Source: Pseudomonas soli (lineage in GTDB: Bacteria; Pseudomonadota; Gammaproteobacteria; Pseudomonadales; Pseudomonadaceae). Taken from it: a DNA stretch of 64,000 bases. The notes under the pieces were generated by a model that searched no databases, was not told the origin of the DNA, and was given only the letters and a program-made list of their open reading frames with translations. This document shows positions 12,018-21,875 of the stretch, in pieces; positions within the stretch are counted from its first letter, which is position 1; the number at the start of each line of letters is the position of its first letter. The stretch covers positions 1-64,000 of the forward strand of contig NZ_FOEQ01000006.1 in the NCBI RefSeq assembly GCF_900110655.1. Direction: 5' to 3'. The translations under genes were made by a program, and so were the position numbers.

Positions 12018-12159
12018 GCTCTGTACGTAATGTATCTGCACTCGCCCATACTGCGTTGAAACGGGGCTCGGAATGCTCATGTACTCCAGTACATTCCGCT
12101 TCCTCCCCCCGTTTCGCCTTGTCTGGCCTTCGCGCAGACACATTTCGTACAGACCCTAG
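12014..12159. mobile_element. 146-bp MITE-like inverted-repeat element
   Basis: The ends are 26-bp imperfect inverted repeats (CTAGGSTCTGTACG..., 23 of 26 matching) at 12014-12039 and 12134-12159. Inside are further complementary arms (12058-12066 with 12107-12115, and a central GGAATG...CATTCC hairpin), so the whole can fold into a long cruciform. It has no coding capacity. It fills exactly the gap between crp and the convergent ligase gene, and the two stop codons lie in its terminal CTAG bases. It probably also acts as a bidirectional terminator. Confidence 0.65.
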
Positions 12160-12860
12160 TCCGTAGGTAGCGCCGCGAGCACTTGCGCATAGGCCTGGTT
12201 CAGACGCTCGAACCACGGCGCGGCGGGCGCCACTTCGTGCAGGGCGATATGGCTGTCGGCGCGGCAGCGCTGCTCCAGTTCGCAGCATTCATTGAAGCGA
12301 TTGACCGCCGCCACCATCGATTCGCGTTCGTTGTCCAGCAGCAACGCTCCATGTACCAGCACCACCGGGCGCTTGCCGCCCAGGCCCTGGCGCCAGCGCT
12401 GGGCCGTGCCGACCAGCTTGCGACCGTTGAGGTTAACGTTGTAACGGCCGTCGCAGAAAGCCCCGTCGATCTCGCCCACCGACGCCACTCCACCCCATTC
12501 GCGCAGCACTTCGCACAGCGGCAGGCACAGGCGTTCGTAGGCATTTTCGATACGGCCATGGTCGCCTTCGCTACGCGGAGCCACATAGACCAGCGCGACG
12601 TTGACCGTCGAGTGCGACTGCGGCACCGGCTCGCCACCGGTTTCGCGCAGCAGTACCGGCCAACCGGCGATGGCCAGTTCCGCGCAGGCGGCTTCGAAGT
12701 TATCCAGTCGGCTCATGCGCCGGGGCATGACCAAGGCGTGGTCGGTGGGGCGCCAGAACAGCACGCCGGAATCGCGTTCGCCGCGGCAGACGGCGGCCAG
12801 CAGGTCTTGTTCGGCGTGCAGGCCCTGCTCGACGGTCAGGGCTAGAGGTTGATCGCTCAT
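12156..12860 (-). CDS. Lipoate-protein ligase A family protein
   Basis: 234-residue protein of the LplA/BPL catalytic fold. It has a RETGGEPVPQ segment (variant of RRxGGG), then VNVALV, and NLNGRKLVGTAQRWR with the conserved lysine that contacts the lipoyl-AMP. It may attach lipoate or octanoate to carrier domains, or be a transferase; the exact donor is not clear. The ATG at 12860 is preferred to an upstream in-frame start lying in REP-like DNA. It ends inside the MITE-like element and converges on crp. Confidence 0.8.
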   Translation of the reverse strand: MSDQPLALTVEQGLHAEQDLLAAVCRGERDSGVLFWRPTDHALVMPRRMSRLDNFEAACAELAIAGWPVLLRETGGEPVPQSHSTVNVALVYVAPRSEGDHGRIENAYERLCLPLCEVLREWGGVASVGEIDGAFCDGRYNVNLNGRKLVGTAQRWRQGLGGKRPVVLVHGALLLDNERESMVAAVNRFNECCELEQRCRADSHIALHEVAPAAPWFERLNQAYAQVLAALPTD

Positions 12861-12885
12861 CGAGCCACCTTGCGTGTTGGATTCA

Positions 12886-12965
12886 CCGGCCTCATCGCCG
12901 GGCAAGCCCGCTCCCACGCCAATACGGGACAACGTGGGAGCGGGCTTGCCCCGCGATGAGGCCGG
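12886..12965. repeat. Inverted REP pair
   Basis: Two ~32-base REP units (12886-12918 and 12933-12965) of the P. putida type (GGGCAAGCCCGCTCCCAC core) face each other around a 14-base loop. They lie between the ligase gene and trpC, just past the trpC terminator. Confidence 0.85.
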
Positions 12966-12977
12966 TACAGGTATGAA

Positions 12978-13001
12978 AAAGCCGGCAAAAACGCCGGCTT
13001 T
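12978..13001 (-). terminator. trpGDC operon terminator
   Basis: A stem GCCGGC/GCCGGC extended by A/T pairs (12978-12986 with 12993-13001) lies nine bases beyond the trpC stop. On the minus strand it is followed by TTTTT, as in an intrinsic terminator for the trpGDC transcript. Confidence 0.8.
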
Positions 13002-13009
13002 CGGTTCGA

Positions 13010-13843
13010 TCAGTCCAGTTGCTGAACGGTCTTCTTCACTTGCTCGGGGAAGAACAGCCGCTGCAGCTCCAACCCTGGCTGCTCCGCGCGCATGAACGCC
13101 TCGCCGACCAGGAAGGAATACACCTCGTTGATTTCCATCAGCTCGACATCGGCTCGGTTGAGGATGCCGCTTTCGGTAATCGCCAGACGGTCACGCGGGA
13201 TGCGCGGCAGCAGGTCGAGGGTGGTCTCCAGGCTGACCTCGAAGGTGTGCAGGTTACGGTTGTTGACCCCGACCAGCGGTGTGTCGAGGGTCTTCAGCGC
13301 ACGCTCCAGTTCATCGCCGTCATGCACTTCGACCAGCACGTCGAGGCCGACGTCCTTGGCCGTGGCCGCCAACTCGGCCATTTTCACGTCGTCCAGCGCC
13401 GACACGATCAACAGCACGCAGTCGGCACCCAGGGCGCGGGCCTCGACGATCTGATAAGGATCGACCATGAAGTCCTTGCGGATCACCGGCAGCGAAACGG
13501 CGGCACGCGCCTGCTGCAGGTAGATGTCAGCGCCCTGGAAGTAGTCCACGTCGGTCAGCACCGACAGACAGGTCGCGCCACCCTTCTCGTAGCTGACGGC
13601 AATTTCCGCCGGCACGAAGTTTTCGCGGATCACGCCCTTGCTCGGCGAAGCCTTCTTGATTTCGGCGATGACCGCCGGCTGCTTGCGCCTGGCCTGCTCG
13701 ATCAGGGCATTGGCAAAGCCACGCGGGGCATCGGCCACCTTGGCCAGGCGCTCGAGCTCGCCCAGGCTGACCCGCGCGCTGCGCTCGGCCACTTCCTGGA
13801 ACTTGCGGGCGATGATCCTTTCCAGCACCGTCGGTACACTCAT
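13010..13843 (-). CDS. trpC: Indole-3-glycerol phosphate synthase
   Basis: TIM-barrel enzyme that closes the indole ring from CdRP in tryptophan synthesis. The 277-residue protein is monofunctional (no TrpF fusion). It has [11 protein letters not shown] (~59-69) with the catalytic Lys/Glu region, [10 protein letters not shown], and [10 protein letters not shown]. The start ATG overlaps the trpD stop by four bases, giving translational coupling in the trpG-trpD-trpC order usual for pseudomonads. Confidence 0.96.
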   Translation of the reverse strand: MSVPTVLERIIARKFQEVAERSARVSLGELERLAKVADAPRGFANALIEQARRKQPAVIAEIKKASPSKGVIRENFVPAEIAVSYEKGGATCLSVLTDVDYFQGADIYLQQARAAVSLPVIRKDFMVDPYQIVEARALGADCVLLIVSALDDVKMAELAATAKDVGLDVLVEVHDGDELERALKTLDTPLVGVNNRNLHTFEVSLETTLDLLPRIPRDRLAITESGILNRADVELMEINEVYSFLVGEAFMRAEQPGLELQRLFFPEQVKKTVQQLD

Positions 13844-14889
13844 GCTTCGTTCTCCACCTTGAATACCGCGGTAAAGGCGCCCAGTTCCTGGAGTTTTTCC
13901 CAGGCCAAGCCGGTGTGCAGGACATCGTGAGCCAGCTCGACACCCTGGGCCAGGGTCATCGCGTGATCAGCGGCATACAGCGCCGCGCCAGCGTTGAGCA
14001 CGATCATCTCGGCGGCCTTCTGGCCGTTCTCGGTCTTGCGTCGGCCCAGGGCATCGCGGATCAGTTCCAGCGAGGCCTGCGGGCCCTCGACCGCCAGGCC
14101 ATGGAGGCTCTGGCTCTTCATGCCGAGGTCTTCCGGCTCGACCCAATACTCGGTGATCTGGCCGTTCTTCAGTTCAGCGACAAAGGTTGGCGCAGCCAGG
14201 CTGAACTCGTCCAGGCCATCCTTGGAGTGCACCACCAGCACATGCTTGCTGCCCATCCGCTGCAGCACTTCGGCCAATGGGCGGCACAGGGCCTGGGTGA
14301 ACACGCCGACCACCTGGTGCTTCACACCGGCCGGATTCGTAAGCGGGCCGAGCATGTTGAACAAGGTACGCAGCCCCAGCTCGCGACGCGGGCCGGCGGC
14401 GTGCTTCATCGCGGTATGGTGGGTCTGGGCGAACATGAAGCCGATGCCGAGGCTGTCTATGCAGCGGGCCACCTGCACCGGGGTCAGGTTCAGGTAGATG
14501 CCGGCGGCTTCCAGCAGGTCGGCGCTGCCGCTCTTGCCGGAAACGGCGCGGTTGCCGTGCTTGGCCACCGTGCAGCCCGCAGCCGCCAGCACGAAGGCCG
14601 AGGCGGTGGACACGTTGAAGATGTTGGCGCCGTCGCCGCCGGTGCCGACGATGTCGACCACGCCGTCGAGGGTCTTGAGCTCGACCTTGTCGGCCAGCTC
14701 ACGCATCACCGACACCGCGCCGACGATCTCGTCGATGCTCTCGCTCTTCATGCGCATGCCCATGAGGAAGGCGCCGATCTGCGCCTCGGTGCACTGGCCG
14801 GTCATGATCTGGCGCATGACGTCGCGCATTTCCTCTGTGGACAGGTCCAGGTGGCCGACAATGCGGCTCAAAGCGGTCTTGATTTCCAT
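13840..14889 (-). CDS. trpD: Anthranilate phosphoribosyltransferase
   Basis: Transfers phosphoribose from PRPP to anthranilate. The 349-residue protein shows the PRPP/anthranilate motif [17 protein letters not shown] (about 83-99) and [18 protein letters not shown] (about 113-130). It is a complete, separate subunit. It starts nine bases after trpG and overlaps trpC by four bases. Confidence 0.96.
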   Translation of the reverse strand: MEIKTALSRIVGHLDLSTEEMRDVMRQIMTGQCTEAQIGAFLMGMRMKSESIDEIVGAVSVMRELADKVELKTLDGVVDIVGTGGDGANIFNVSTASAFVLAAAGCTVAKHGNRAVSGKSGSADLLEAAGIYLNLTPVQVARCIDSLGIGFMFAQTHHTAMKHAAGPRRELGLRTLFNMLGPLTNPAGVKHQVVGVFTQALCRPLAEVLQRMGSKHVLVVHSKDGLDEFSLAAPTFVAELKNGQITEYWVEPEDLGMKSQSLHGLAVEGPQASLELIRDALGRRKTENGQKAAEMIVLNAGAALYAADHAMTLAQGVELAHDVLHTGLAWEKLQELGAFTAVFKVENEA

Positions 14890-14898
14890 GATCGGTCC

Positions 14899-15492
14899 TT
14901 AACGGCGTCCGCCGGTCTGCTTGAGGAAGTTGGCGAACAGCTCGTGTCCCTGCTCGGTGAGGATGGATTCCGGGTGGAACTGTACCCCCTCCACGTTCAG
15001 GGTTTTATGACGCAGGCCCATGATCTCGTCGACGGAGCCGTCTTCATGCGCGGTCCAGGCGGTCACTTCCAGGCAGTCGGGCAACGTGTCGCGCTTGACC
15101 ACCAAGGAGTGGTAGCGGGTCACGGTGAGCGGGTTGTTCAGGCCCGAGAACACACCCAGGTCGCGGTGGAACACCGGGCTGGTCTTGCCGTGCATCACCT
15201 GGCGGGCACGCACCACGTCACCGCCATAGGCCTGGCCGATGGACTGGTGACCCAGGCACACGCCGAGGATCGGCAGCTTGCCGGCAAAATGCAGGATGGC
15301 CTCGATGGACACACCCGCTTCGCTCGGCGTGCAGGGGCCCGGGGAGACGACGATGCGTTCGGGGTTCAGGGCTTCGATCTGGGCGATGGTCATTTCGTCA
15401 TTGCGAATGACCTTGACCTCGGCACCGAGCTCGCCGAGGTACTGCACGACGTTGTAGGTGAAGGAGTCGTAATTGTCGATCATCAGTAACAT
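14899..15492 (-). CDS. trpG: Anthranilate synthase glutamine amidotransferase subunit
   Basis: Supplies ammonia from glutamine to TrpE. The 197-residue class I amidotransferase has the nucleophile in [11 protein letters not shown] (C79) and the HPES motif with the catalytic His/Glu near the C-terminus. The ATG at 15492 ([11 protein letters not shown]) is the conserved start; the open frame upstream runs through the untranslated leader. First gene of trpGDC, with TrpE encoded separately about 4 kb away. Confidence 0.96.
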   Translation of the reverse strand: MLLMIDNYDSFTYNVVQYLGELGAEVKVIRNDEMTIAQIEALNPERIVVSPGPCTPSEAGVSIEAILHFAGKLPILGVCLGHQSIGQAYGGDVVRARQVMHGKTSPVFHRDLGVFSGLNNPLTVTRYHSLVVKRDTLPDCLEVTAWTAHEDGSVDEIMGLRHKTLNVEGVQFHPESILTEQGHELFANFLKQTGGRR

Positions 15493-15633
15493 CTGGAACG
15501 AACCTCTTGAATACTGACTTTTGATTCGAGCCTTCCCTGCTGCCGTGGGCGCGGGAAAATTCCGCGGTGGGCGGCGGTTAAAGCGAAGGGAAGGCAAACA
15601 GGAGCGGGCCGGGCATGCCGGCAAGAGATAAAG
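15493..15633 (-). promoter_or_regulatory. trpGDC leader, candidate attenuator
   Basis: About 140 bases of untranslated leader between the leader peptide and trpG. It can form a 9-bp stem (15530-15538 with 15587-15595) enclosing a CCGCGGAA/TTCCCGCG hairpin with a run of four T, and a separate GCCGGC-type hairpin next to the leader stop. Attenuation of trpE and trpGDC in P. putida is reported in the literature as I recall it. Which hairpins are terminator and antiterminator is not resolved here. Confidence 0.5.
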
Positions 15634-15678
15634 TCAGGCGCGCCAACGCCAACGGGCGACGGCCTTGATAACGCGCAT
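15634..15678 (-). CDS. trpG leader peptide (trpL-type)
   Basis: A 14-codon frame MRVIKAVARWRWRA ends 141 bases before trpG. It has two Trp codons separated by one Arg codon just before the stop, as expected for a ribosome-stalling leader. The frame also opens further upstream at 15720 (28 codons). No strong Shine-Dalgarno is seen for either start. The trpE leader has an almost identical 14-residue sequence ([14 protein letters not shown]), which strongly supports a shared regulatory role. Confidence 0.72.
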   Translation of the reverse strand: MRVIKAVARWRWRA

Positions 15679-15865
15679 CAAGAGTTTGCTGACGATCAAC
15701 ACGGGGTAGGTCTCGTTCATACGTCAGGGCACAGTAGCCTACCGGGGCGACGGGCGCAATACGCCCGTAAACACTGGGAAACCAATGCGATGGTGGGCGA
15801 AGACCGGCGATTTGCTAAGGTCATGCGGCTTGCTTCGATAAAAACAACGAAAAGGATATTCATGC

Positions 15866-17767
15866 ATGCGCAAGACTCCCTTCCTGTACTCCGCCCTCGG
15901 CATCCTCGCCCTGGCTTGCAGCCAGGCGATGGCCGGCCCCTCCCCTTATTCATCGCTCATCGTCTTTGGCGACAGCCTCAGTGATGCCGGGCAGTTTCCC
16001 GACCTGACCGGCGGCACGCCAGGCATGCGTTTCACCAACCGCGATGCCGATGGCAACTACGCGCCCGTCTCGCCGATGATCCTGGGGGGCAGGTTGGGCT
16101 TTTCGGGAACTGCCCTGGGACCATCGACATCACTCACCAACCAGTTGCAAGGCACGCCCGACGGCAACAACTGGGCCGTGGGCGGCTACACCACCCAGCA
16201 GATCCTCGACTCGATCACCGACACCTCGAAAGCCGTCATCCCGCCCGGGCGCCCTGGCGCGGGGGTGGTCCTGCGCGAGCGTGACGGTTACCTGGCCAAC
16301 GGCCTGCGCGCCGACCCCAATGCCCTGTACTACCTGACCGGTGGCGGCAACGACTTCCTCCAAGGCCTGGTCAACAGCCCCGCGACCGCAGCCGCAGCAG
16401 GTGCCCGCCTGGCGGCCAGCGCCCAGGCGCTGCAACAGGGCGGCGCGCGTTACATCATGGTCTGGCTGCTGCCAGACCTGGGACAGACACCGAACTTCAG
16501 CGGCACCCCCCAGCAAGGACCGCTGTCGCAGCTGTCCGGCGTGTTCAACCAGTCATTGGTCAGCCAGCTGGGGCAGATCAACGCCGAGATCATTCCGCTC
16601 AACATCCCAACCCTGCTGCAAGAGGCCCTCACCAGCCCCGCCCAGTTCGGCCTGGCCGCCGACCAGAACCTGGTCGGCACCTGCTACAGCGGCGACGGCT
16701 GCGTGGGCAACCCGGTCTACGGGCTGAACGGTACTACCCCGGACCCGACCCGGCTGCTGTTCAACGACTCGGTACACCCGACCATCGCCGGCCAGCAGCT
16801 GATCGCCGACTATGCCTATTCGATCCTGGCCGCGCCGTGGGAACTGACCCTGCTCCCGGAAATCGCCCACGCCAGTATCCGCGCCCACCAGGATGAACTG
16901 CGCAACCAGTGGCAAACACCCTGGCAGGCCGTCGGTCAATGGCAGGCCTTCGTCGCCACCGGCGGCCAGGACCTGGACTTCGGCAGCCAGCGCAGCGCCG
17001 CCAGTGGTGACGGGCGCGGTTACAACCTGACCCTCGGCGGCAGCTACCGGCTCGACGACGCCTGGCGCGTGGGGCTGGCGGCCGGCGTGTACCGGCAAAA
17101 ACTCGAGGCGGGCCAGGATGACTCGGACTACAAGCTCGACAGCTACCTGGCCAGCGCCTTCGCCCAGTACCGCCAGGATCGCTGGTGGGCCGATGCGGCA
17201 TTGACCGCCGGTCACCTGGATTACCGCGACCTCAAGCGCACCTTCGCCCTGGGTGTGAACGACCGCAGCGAGAAAGGCGACACCGATGGCGAGGCCTGGG
17301 CCGTCACCGGCCGGGTGGGCTACAACCTGGCGCCCGAGAGCAGCCACTGGCAACTGGCGCCGTTCATCAGTGCCGACTACGCGCGGGTCAAGGTCGATGG
17401 CTACGACGAGAAGAGCGGCCGCTCCACAGCGCTCGGTTTCGACGACCAGGAACGTACGTCACGCCGGCTCGGAGCCGGCCTGCTGGGTAGCGTGCAAGTG
17501 CTGCCGACGACAAAGCTGTTCGCCGAGGTGGCCCGCGAGCATGAGTTCGAGGATGACCAGCAGGACCTGCGCATGCATCTGACCAGCCTGCCGGCAAACG
17601 ACTTCACCCTCACCGGCTATACACCACACAGCAACCTGACGCGGGCCAGCCTGGGGGTGAGCCATGAACTGGTGCCGGGATTGAACCTGCGGGGGAACTA
17701 CAACTGGCGCAAGAGTGATGAGTTGCGCCAGCAGGGAGTGAGCGTGGCATTGAGCCTGGACTTCTGA
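15866..17767 (+). CDS. estP: Autotransporter GDSL esterase (EstA/EstP type)
   Basis: 633-residue outer-membrane esterase. A signal peptide covers residues 1-23. The GDSL passenger follows, with FGDSLSD (catalytic S37), GGGND (block III) and DSVHP near residue 298 (Asp-x-x-His). A C-terminal autotransporter beta-barrel (~365-633) ends in a terminal Phe. It is anchored in the outer membrane with the esterase facing out; in P. aeruginosa the orthologue EstA is needed for rhamnolipid and motility traits. The preceding ATG four bases upstream is out of frame. Confidence 0.92.
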   Translation: MRKTPFLYSALGILALACSQAMAGPSPYSSLIVFGDSLSDAGQFPDLTGGTPGMRFTNRDADGNYAPVSPMILGGRLGFSGTALGPSTSLTNQLQGTPDGNNWAVGGYTTQQILDSITDTSKAVIPPGRPGAGVVLRERDGYLANGLRADPNALYYLTGGGNDFLQGLVNSPATAAAAGARLAASAQALQQGGARYIMVWLLPDLGQTPNFSGTPQQGPLSQLSGVFNQSLVSQLGQINAEIIPLNIPTLLQEALTSPAQFGLAADQNLVGTCYSGDGCVGNPVYGLNGTTPDPTRLLFNDSVHPTIAGQQLIADYAYSILAAPWELTLLPEIAHASIRAHQDELRNQWQTPWQAVGQWQAFVATGGQDLDFGSQRSAASGDGRGYNLTLGGSYRLDDAWRVGLAAGVYRQKLEAGQDDSDYKLDSYLASAFAQYRQDRWWADAALTAGHLDYRDLKRTFALGVNDRSEKGDTDGEAWAVTGRVGYNLAPESSHWQLAPFISADYARVKVDGYDEKSGRSTALGFDDQERTSRRLGAGLLGSVQVLPTTKLFAEVAREHEFEDDQQDLRMHLTSLPANDFTLTGYTPHSNLTRASLGVSHELVPGLNLRGNYNWRKSDELRQQGVSVALSLDF

Positions 17768-17771
17768 TTTG

Positions 17772-17794
17772 TCGGGGCCGCGTTGCGGCCCCGA
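17772..17794. terminator. Hairpin between convergent estP and trpE
   Basis: A perfect 10-bp GC stem (17772-17781 with 17785-17794, loop GTT) sits five bases after the esterase stop and just past trpE. There is no T-run, so it may act as a weak bidirectional terminator. Confidence 0.65.
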
Positions 17795-17799
17795 TCAAT

Positions 17800-19281
17800 C
17801 TACTTGGAGCAGCTCTGCTCGGCCAGCGCCACCGCACGGAACATCGCCCGGCGCTTGTTGATGGTCTCTTCCCACTCCAGCGCCGGCACCGAGTCGGCGA
17901 CAATGCCGCCACCGGCCTGCACATGCAGTTCGCCGTCCTTGATCACCGCAGTGCGGATGGCGATGGCGGTATCCATGTTGCCATTCCAGGCAAAATAGCC
18001 CACCGCGCCACCGTAGACACCGCGCTTGACCGGTTCGAGCTCATCGATGATTTCCATCGCGCGGATCTTCGGCGCACCCGACAGGGTGCCGGCCGGCAGG
18101 ATCGCCCGCAGTGCGTCCATGGCGGTCAGGCCTTCCCGCAGCTGACCAGTGACGTTGGACACGATATGCATGACGTTCGAGTAACGCTCGATCACCATCT
18201 TCTCGGTCAGGCGCACACTGCCGGTGGACGATACACGGCCCACGTCGTTGCGCCCGAGGTCGATCAGCATCAGGTGCTCGGCGATTTCCTTGTCGTCCGA
18301 CAGCAGGTCGTCTTCCAGGGCCCGGTCGGCTTCTTCGGTGGCGCCACGCGGGCGGGTACCGGCGATCGGGCGCACGGTCACCAGGTTGTCTTCGACCCGC
18401 ACCAGCACTTCCGGCGAGCTGCCGACCACATGGAAGTCGCCGAAATTGAAGAAGTACATGTACGGCGTCGGGTTGAAGCAACGCAGCGCCCGGTAAAGGT
18501 CGATGGGCGCGGCCTTGAAGTCGATGGACATGCGCTGGGACGGCACCACCTGCATGCAGTCGCCGGCCAGGATGTATTCCTTGATCCGGCCCACCGCACT
18601 TTCGTAGTCGTCACGGGTGTAGCTGGAGCGGAACTCGGGCTCGGCCGCCTGCGGCCCGCTCAAGTCCAGGCCGCGCCGCGGGGTGATCGGCTGGCGGAGG
18701 GTGTCCAGCAAACCTTGCAGGCGGGCCTGGCCCTGCTCGAACGCTTGTTCTTCGGCCGGATCGACCAGCACGATCGCGTGCATCTTGCCGGCCAGGTTGT
18801 CGAACACCACCACCGCGTCGGAGACCATCAGCAGGATATCCGGCACGCCAAGCGGATCGGGGTTCGGGCTGGCACCCAGGCGTTTTTCCACATAGCGCAC
18901 GCAGTCGTAGCCGAAGTAACCGACCAGGCCACCATTGAAGCGCGGCAAGCCTGGGATGTCAGCGACCTTGTAACGGTCCTTGAACGCCTCGACGAAAGCC
19001 AGCGGGTCTTCGACGTCGTGGCTTTCGACCTCGACGCCATCCTGCAGGATGCTCACATGGTAGCCATGCACACGCATGACGGTGCGCGACGGCAAGCCGA
19101 TCATCGAGTAGCGGCCCCACTTCTCGCCACCTTGCACGGACTCGAGCAGGTAGGAGTTGGGCTGGTCAGCCAGTTTCAGGTAGATCGACAGCGGCGTGTC
19201 GAAGTCAGCCAGGGTTTCGCAGGCCAGGGGGATGCGGTTGTAGCCGGCAGCGGCCAGGCGCAGGAATTCTTCGCGGGTCAT
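17800..19281 (-). CDS. trpE: Anthranilate synthase component I
   Basis: Converts chorismate to anthranilate using ammonia from TrpG. The 493-residue protein has the chorismate-binding domain with [25 protein letters not shown] and AGTLSGAPK, and a Trp-inhibition site of LLES type in the N-terminal part (YLLESV). The ATG at 19281 is preferred over an in-frame ATG eight codons upstream. It is downstream of gph and rpe on one strand, preceded by a leader peptide that is the end of gph. Confidence 0.96.
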   Translation of the reverse strand: MTREEFLRLAAAGYNRIPLACETLADFDTPLSIYLKLADQPNSYLLESVQGGEKWGRYSMIGLPSRTVMRVHGYHVSILQDGVEVESHDVEDPLAFVEAFKDRYKVADIPGLPRFNGGLVGYFGYDCVRYVEKRLGASPNPDPLGVPDILLMVSDAVVVFDNLAGKMHAIVLVDPAEEQAFEQGQARLQGLLDTLRQPITPRRGLDLSGPQAAEPEFRSSYTRDDYESAVGRIKEYILAGDCMQVVPSQRMSIDFKAAPIDLYRALRCFNPTPYMYFFNFGDFHVVGSSPEVLVRVEDNLVTVRPIAGTRPRGATEEADRALEDDLLSDDKEIAEHLMLIDLGRNDVGRVSSTGSVRLTEKMVIERYSNVMHIVSNVTGQLREGLTAMDALRAILPAGTLSGAPKIRAMEIIDELEPVKRGVYGGAVGYFAWNGNMDTAIAIRTAVIKDGELHVQAGGGIVADSVPALEWEETINKRRAMFRAVALAEQSCSK

Positions 19282-19351
19282 GTGTAGCCTCGGGGCAAGC
19301 AGCAATGGGGTCGGGCAAACGGATGTACCGGCAGGCGCCGGCGGGCGGGAG

Positions 19352-19396
19352 TCAGGCGCGCCAGCGCCAGCGGGCCAGGGCCTTGATGACTTTCAT
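19352..19396 (-). CDS. trpE leader peptide, in frame with the gph 3' end
   Basis: The frame [14 protein letters not shown] ends 70 bases before the trpE start. It has two Trp codons spaced by one Arg codon and matches the trpG leader peptide in 12 of 14 residues. It is in frame with gph and is its last 14 codons, so it could be made by internal initiation or as the tail of Gph. The region between it and trpE can form a short CCGGC/GCCGG hairpin, but no clear T-run follows. Confidence 0.68.
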   Translation of the reverse strand: MKVIKALARWRWRA

Positions 19397-20170
19397 CCAG
19401 AATTTGCCAGTAACCACCACGTCGTTGTCTCTGCTTTGCGGGGCTTGAAGGTCCGCCAACGTTATCCCAGTGTCGGTGACTAAGCAACCGGGCAGCAGCA
19501 GGCGCAGGTCGCTGAGCACCAGGCTGGGCGACTCCTCGTCGATGGGGCGGCCATGGTTGTAGCCATAGCTCAGGCCGACGCACTGCACCCCCGCGGCCTT
19601 GGCGGCCAGCACGTCGCTGCGTGAATCGCCGACGAACAGCGCCTGCTCGGCGCTGACGCCGGCCATTTTCATGACAAACAGCAGCGCCGCAGGGTCGGGC
19701 TTCTTCTGTGGCAGGGTGTCGCCGCCGATGATCCAGCGGAAGTAGCGCCCGATCTTCATCTGGTCGAGCAAAGGGGCAACGAAGCGCTCGGGCTTGTTGG
19801 TGATCAGCGCCATTTCCACACCCTGCTTGCGCAACCAGCGCAGGGTGTCGCGCACACCGGGGTAGACCACGGTGAGTTCATGATTGTCGGCATAGGCCTC
19901 CATGAACAGCGCCAGCGCGCGCTCGGCCAGTTCGTCGTCCACTGCGGCGTGGTCGATACCACCGGCCAGCGCCCGGCGCACCAGCACCTGGGCACCGTTA
20001 CCGACCCAGTGGCGCACGGCCTCAAGGCCTGCAGGCGGTCGCCCGAGTTCGAGCAGCGTTTGGTCGACGGCTGCGGCCAGGTCGGGTACCGAATCGATCA
20101 GGGTGCCATCCAGATCGAACATCACCAGCCTGGGCAGTGTCCCCGGGAACAGCTGCTCGAAGCCGCTCAT
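19352..20170 (-). CDS. gph: Phosphoglycolate phosphatase
   Basis: HAD-superfamily hydrolase that removes phosphate from 2-phosphoglycolate. The 272-residue protein has motif [11 protein letters not shown] (18-27), motif II near ALITNKPE, and motif [11 protein letters not shown]. The core HAD fold ends near residue 225. The last ~45 residues are not typical of the family and end in the [14 protein letters not shown] stretch that also looks like the trpE leader. Its ATG overlaps the rpe stop by four bases. Confidence 0.93.
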   Translation of the reverse strand: MSGFEQLFPGTLPRLVMFDLDGTLIDSVPDLAAAVDQTLLELGRPPAGLEAVRHWVGNGAQVLVRRALAGGIDHAAVDDELAERALALFMEAYADNHELTVVYPGVRDTLRWLRKQGVEMALITNKPERFVAPLLDQMKIGRYFRWIIGGDTLPQKKPDPAALLFVMKMAGVSAEQALFVGDSRSDVLAAKAAGVQCVGLSYGYNHGRPIDEESPSLVLSDLRLLLPGCLVTDTGITLADLQAPQSRDNDVVVTGKFWMKVIKALARWRWRA

Positions 20171-20841
20171 GCGCGTGCCAGCGCCATTTCAGCACGCATC
20201 TTGTCGATGACTTCCTTGTAGTCCGGGGCATTGAAGATCGCCGAGCCGGCGACGAAGGTGTCAGCACCGGCGGCGGTGATCTCGCGGATGTTGTTGACGT
20301 TCACGCCACCGTCGATCTCCAGGCGGATGTCACGACCGCTGGCGTCGATCAGGGCACGGGCTTCGCGCAGCTTGTCGAGGGTGCCGGGGATGAACTTCTG
20401 GCCGCCGAAACCCGGGTTGACGCTCATCAGCAGGACCATGTCGATCTTGTCCATCACGTACTTCAACGCATCCAGGCTGGTGGCCGGATTGAACACCAGG
20501 CCAGCCTTGCAGCCGCCGTCCTTGATCAGTTGCAGCGAGCGGTCGATGTGCTGCGAGGCTTCCGGGTGGAAGGTGATGTAGGTGGCGCCGGCCTCGATGA
20601 AGTCACCGATGATGCGGTCGACCGGGCTAACCATCAGGTGCACGTCGATGGGTGCGGTCACGCCGTACTTGCGCAGGGCGCTGCAGACCATCGGACCGAT
20701 GGTCAGGTTGGGCACGTAGTGGTTGTCCATGACATCGAAGTGGACGATGTCGGCCCCGGCGGCCAGGACCTTGTCGACGTCCTCGCCCAGGCGGGCGAAG
20801 TCGGCGGACAGAATGGAGGGGGCAATAGCGTAGGGCTGCAT
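20167..20841 (-). CDS. rpe: Ribulose-phosphate 3-epimerase
   Basis: Pentose-phosphate TIM-barrel enzyme interconverting ribulose-5-P and xylulose-5-P. The 224-residue protein has [13 protein letters not shown] (~8-20), [12 protein letters not shown] with metal ligands (~34-45), and DGGVN near 177. The ATG at 20841 (MQPYAIAPS) is the family start. It is translationally coupled to gph by a four-base overlap, giving the order rpe-gph-trpE. Confidence 0.95.
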
Positions 20842-20947
20842 GGCGCACCTGTTGGGCAGAATCACGGTGGCGCGCATTGTAACTCAGGGAAGCGAATCGG
20901 GGCTGATTGGTATCAACGCCGGCGCAGCAGATGGTCGAACGGATGGC

Positions 20948-21018
20948 GCGGGAGCGGGTTTGCCCCGCGATTGCGATCGCGAATTCGGTATGCCATCGCG
21001 GGGCAAGCCCGCTCCTAC
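20948..21018. repeat. Inverted REP pair
   Basis: Two REP units (20948-20970 and 20996-21018; core GCGGGGCAAGCCCGCTC) in opposite orientation, separated by 25 bases. They lie between rpe and the last ABC permease gene. Nothing else is seen in this ~190-base gap. Confidence 0.85.
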
Positions 21019-21036
21019 GTCACCCGCGCCGAAGAT

Positions 21037-21864
21037 TCAACCTGGCTGCTGGGTCCTCAGTTTTTCACTGCGCCCACGCAGCCACTCCAGGGTCAGCAGC
21101 AGGATCACCGAGAAGGCGATCAACAAGGTGGCCGCCGCCGCGATGGTCGGGCTCAGGTTCTCGCGGATGCCGCTGAACATCTGCCGTGGCAGGGTCGCCT
21201 GCTCGGGCCCGGCAAGGAACAGGGTCACCACCACCTCATCGAACGACGTGGCGAAGGCGAACAGCGCACCGGAGATCACCCCAGGGGCGATCAACGGCAA
21301 GGTCACCCGACGGAAGGCCAGTAGAGGCGAGGCCCCAAGGCTCGCCGCCGCGCGCACCAGGTTGTAGTTGAACCCCTGCAGCGTGGCCGACACGGTAATG
21401 ATCACGAACGGCACACCCAGCACCGCATGCACCAGGATCAGCGAGGTGAAGCTGTTACCCATGCCCAACGGCGCGAAGAACAGGTAGCTGGCCACACCGA
21501 TGATCACCACCGGCACCACCATCGGCGAGATCACCAGCGCCATCACCAGCGACTTGCCGGGGAAGTCGCCACGGGTCAGGCCGATGGCCGCCAGGGTGCC
21601 GAACACCATGGCCAGCAGCGTGGCTGCCGGGGCCACGATGATGCTGTTCTTCAGGGCGCGCATCCATTCGGCGGAGGCGAAGAAGTCCTGGTACCAGTGC
21701 AACGAAAAGCCTTGCAGGGGATAGACCAGGAAGCTTCCGCTGTTGAACGACAGCGGGATGATCACCAGCACCGGCAACACCAGGAACAGCAGGATCAGGC
21801 CGCACAGGATGCGCAGGCTGTAGAACCACACCCGCTCCACGGGCGACATGTAAGGGCTCAGCAT
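21037..21864 (-). CDS. ABC transporter permease (PotC/PotI-like)
   Basis: 275-residue inner-membrane permease with six hydrophobic segments and the BPD_transp_1 EAA-type loop (EAA variant [20 protein letters not shown], ~170-189) that contacts the ATPase. The first helix (~13-35) and overall length match the second permease of polyamine-type importers. It follows the other permease by 11 bases. By synteny with PA0603-PA0606 of P. aeruginosa it belongs to the agtABCD importer for 4-aminobutyrate and 5-aminovalerate; that substrate is inferred from memory of that work. Confidence 0.87.
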
Positions 21865-21875
21865 GACAAGGCTCC

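Noticed and set aside
13915..15489. 524-codon plus-strand frame opposite trpD and trpG
   Set aside because: Antisense shadow covering two conserved genes; His/Gly-rich sequence typical of such frames.
15717..15953. 78-codon minus-strand frame upstream of the trpG leader
   Set aside because: Overlaps the start of the esterase gene and its signal peptide; no family similarity seen.
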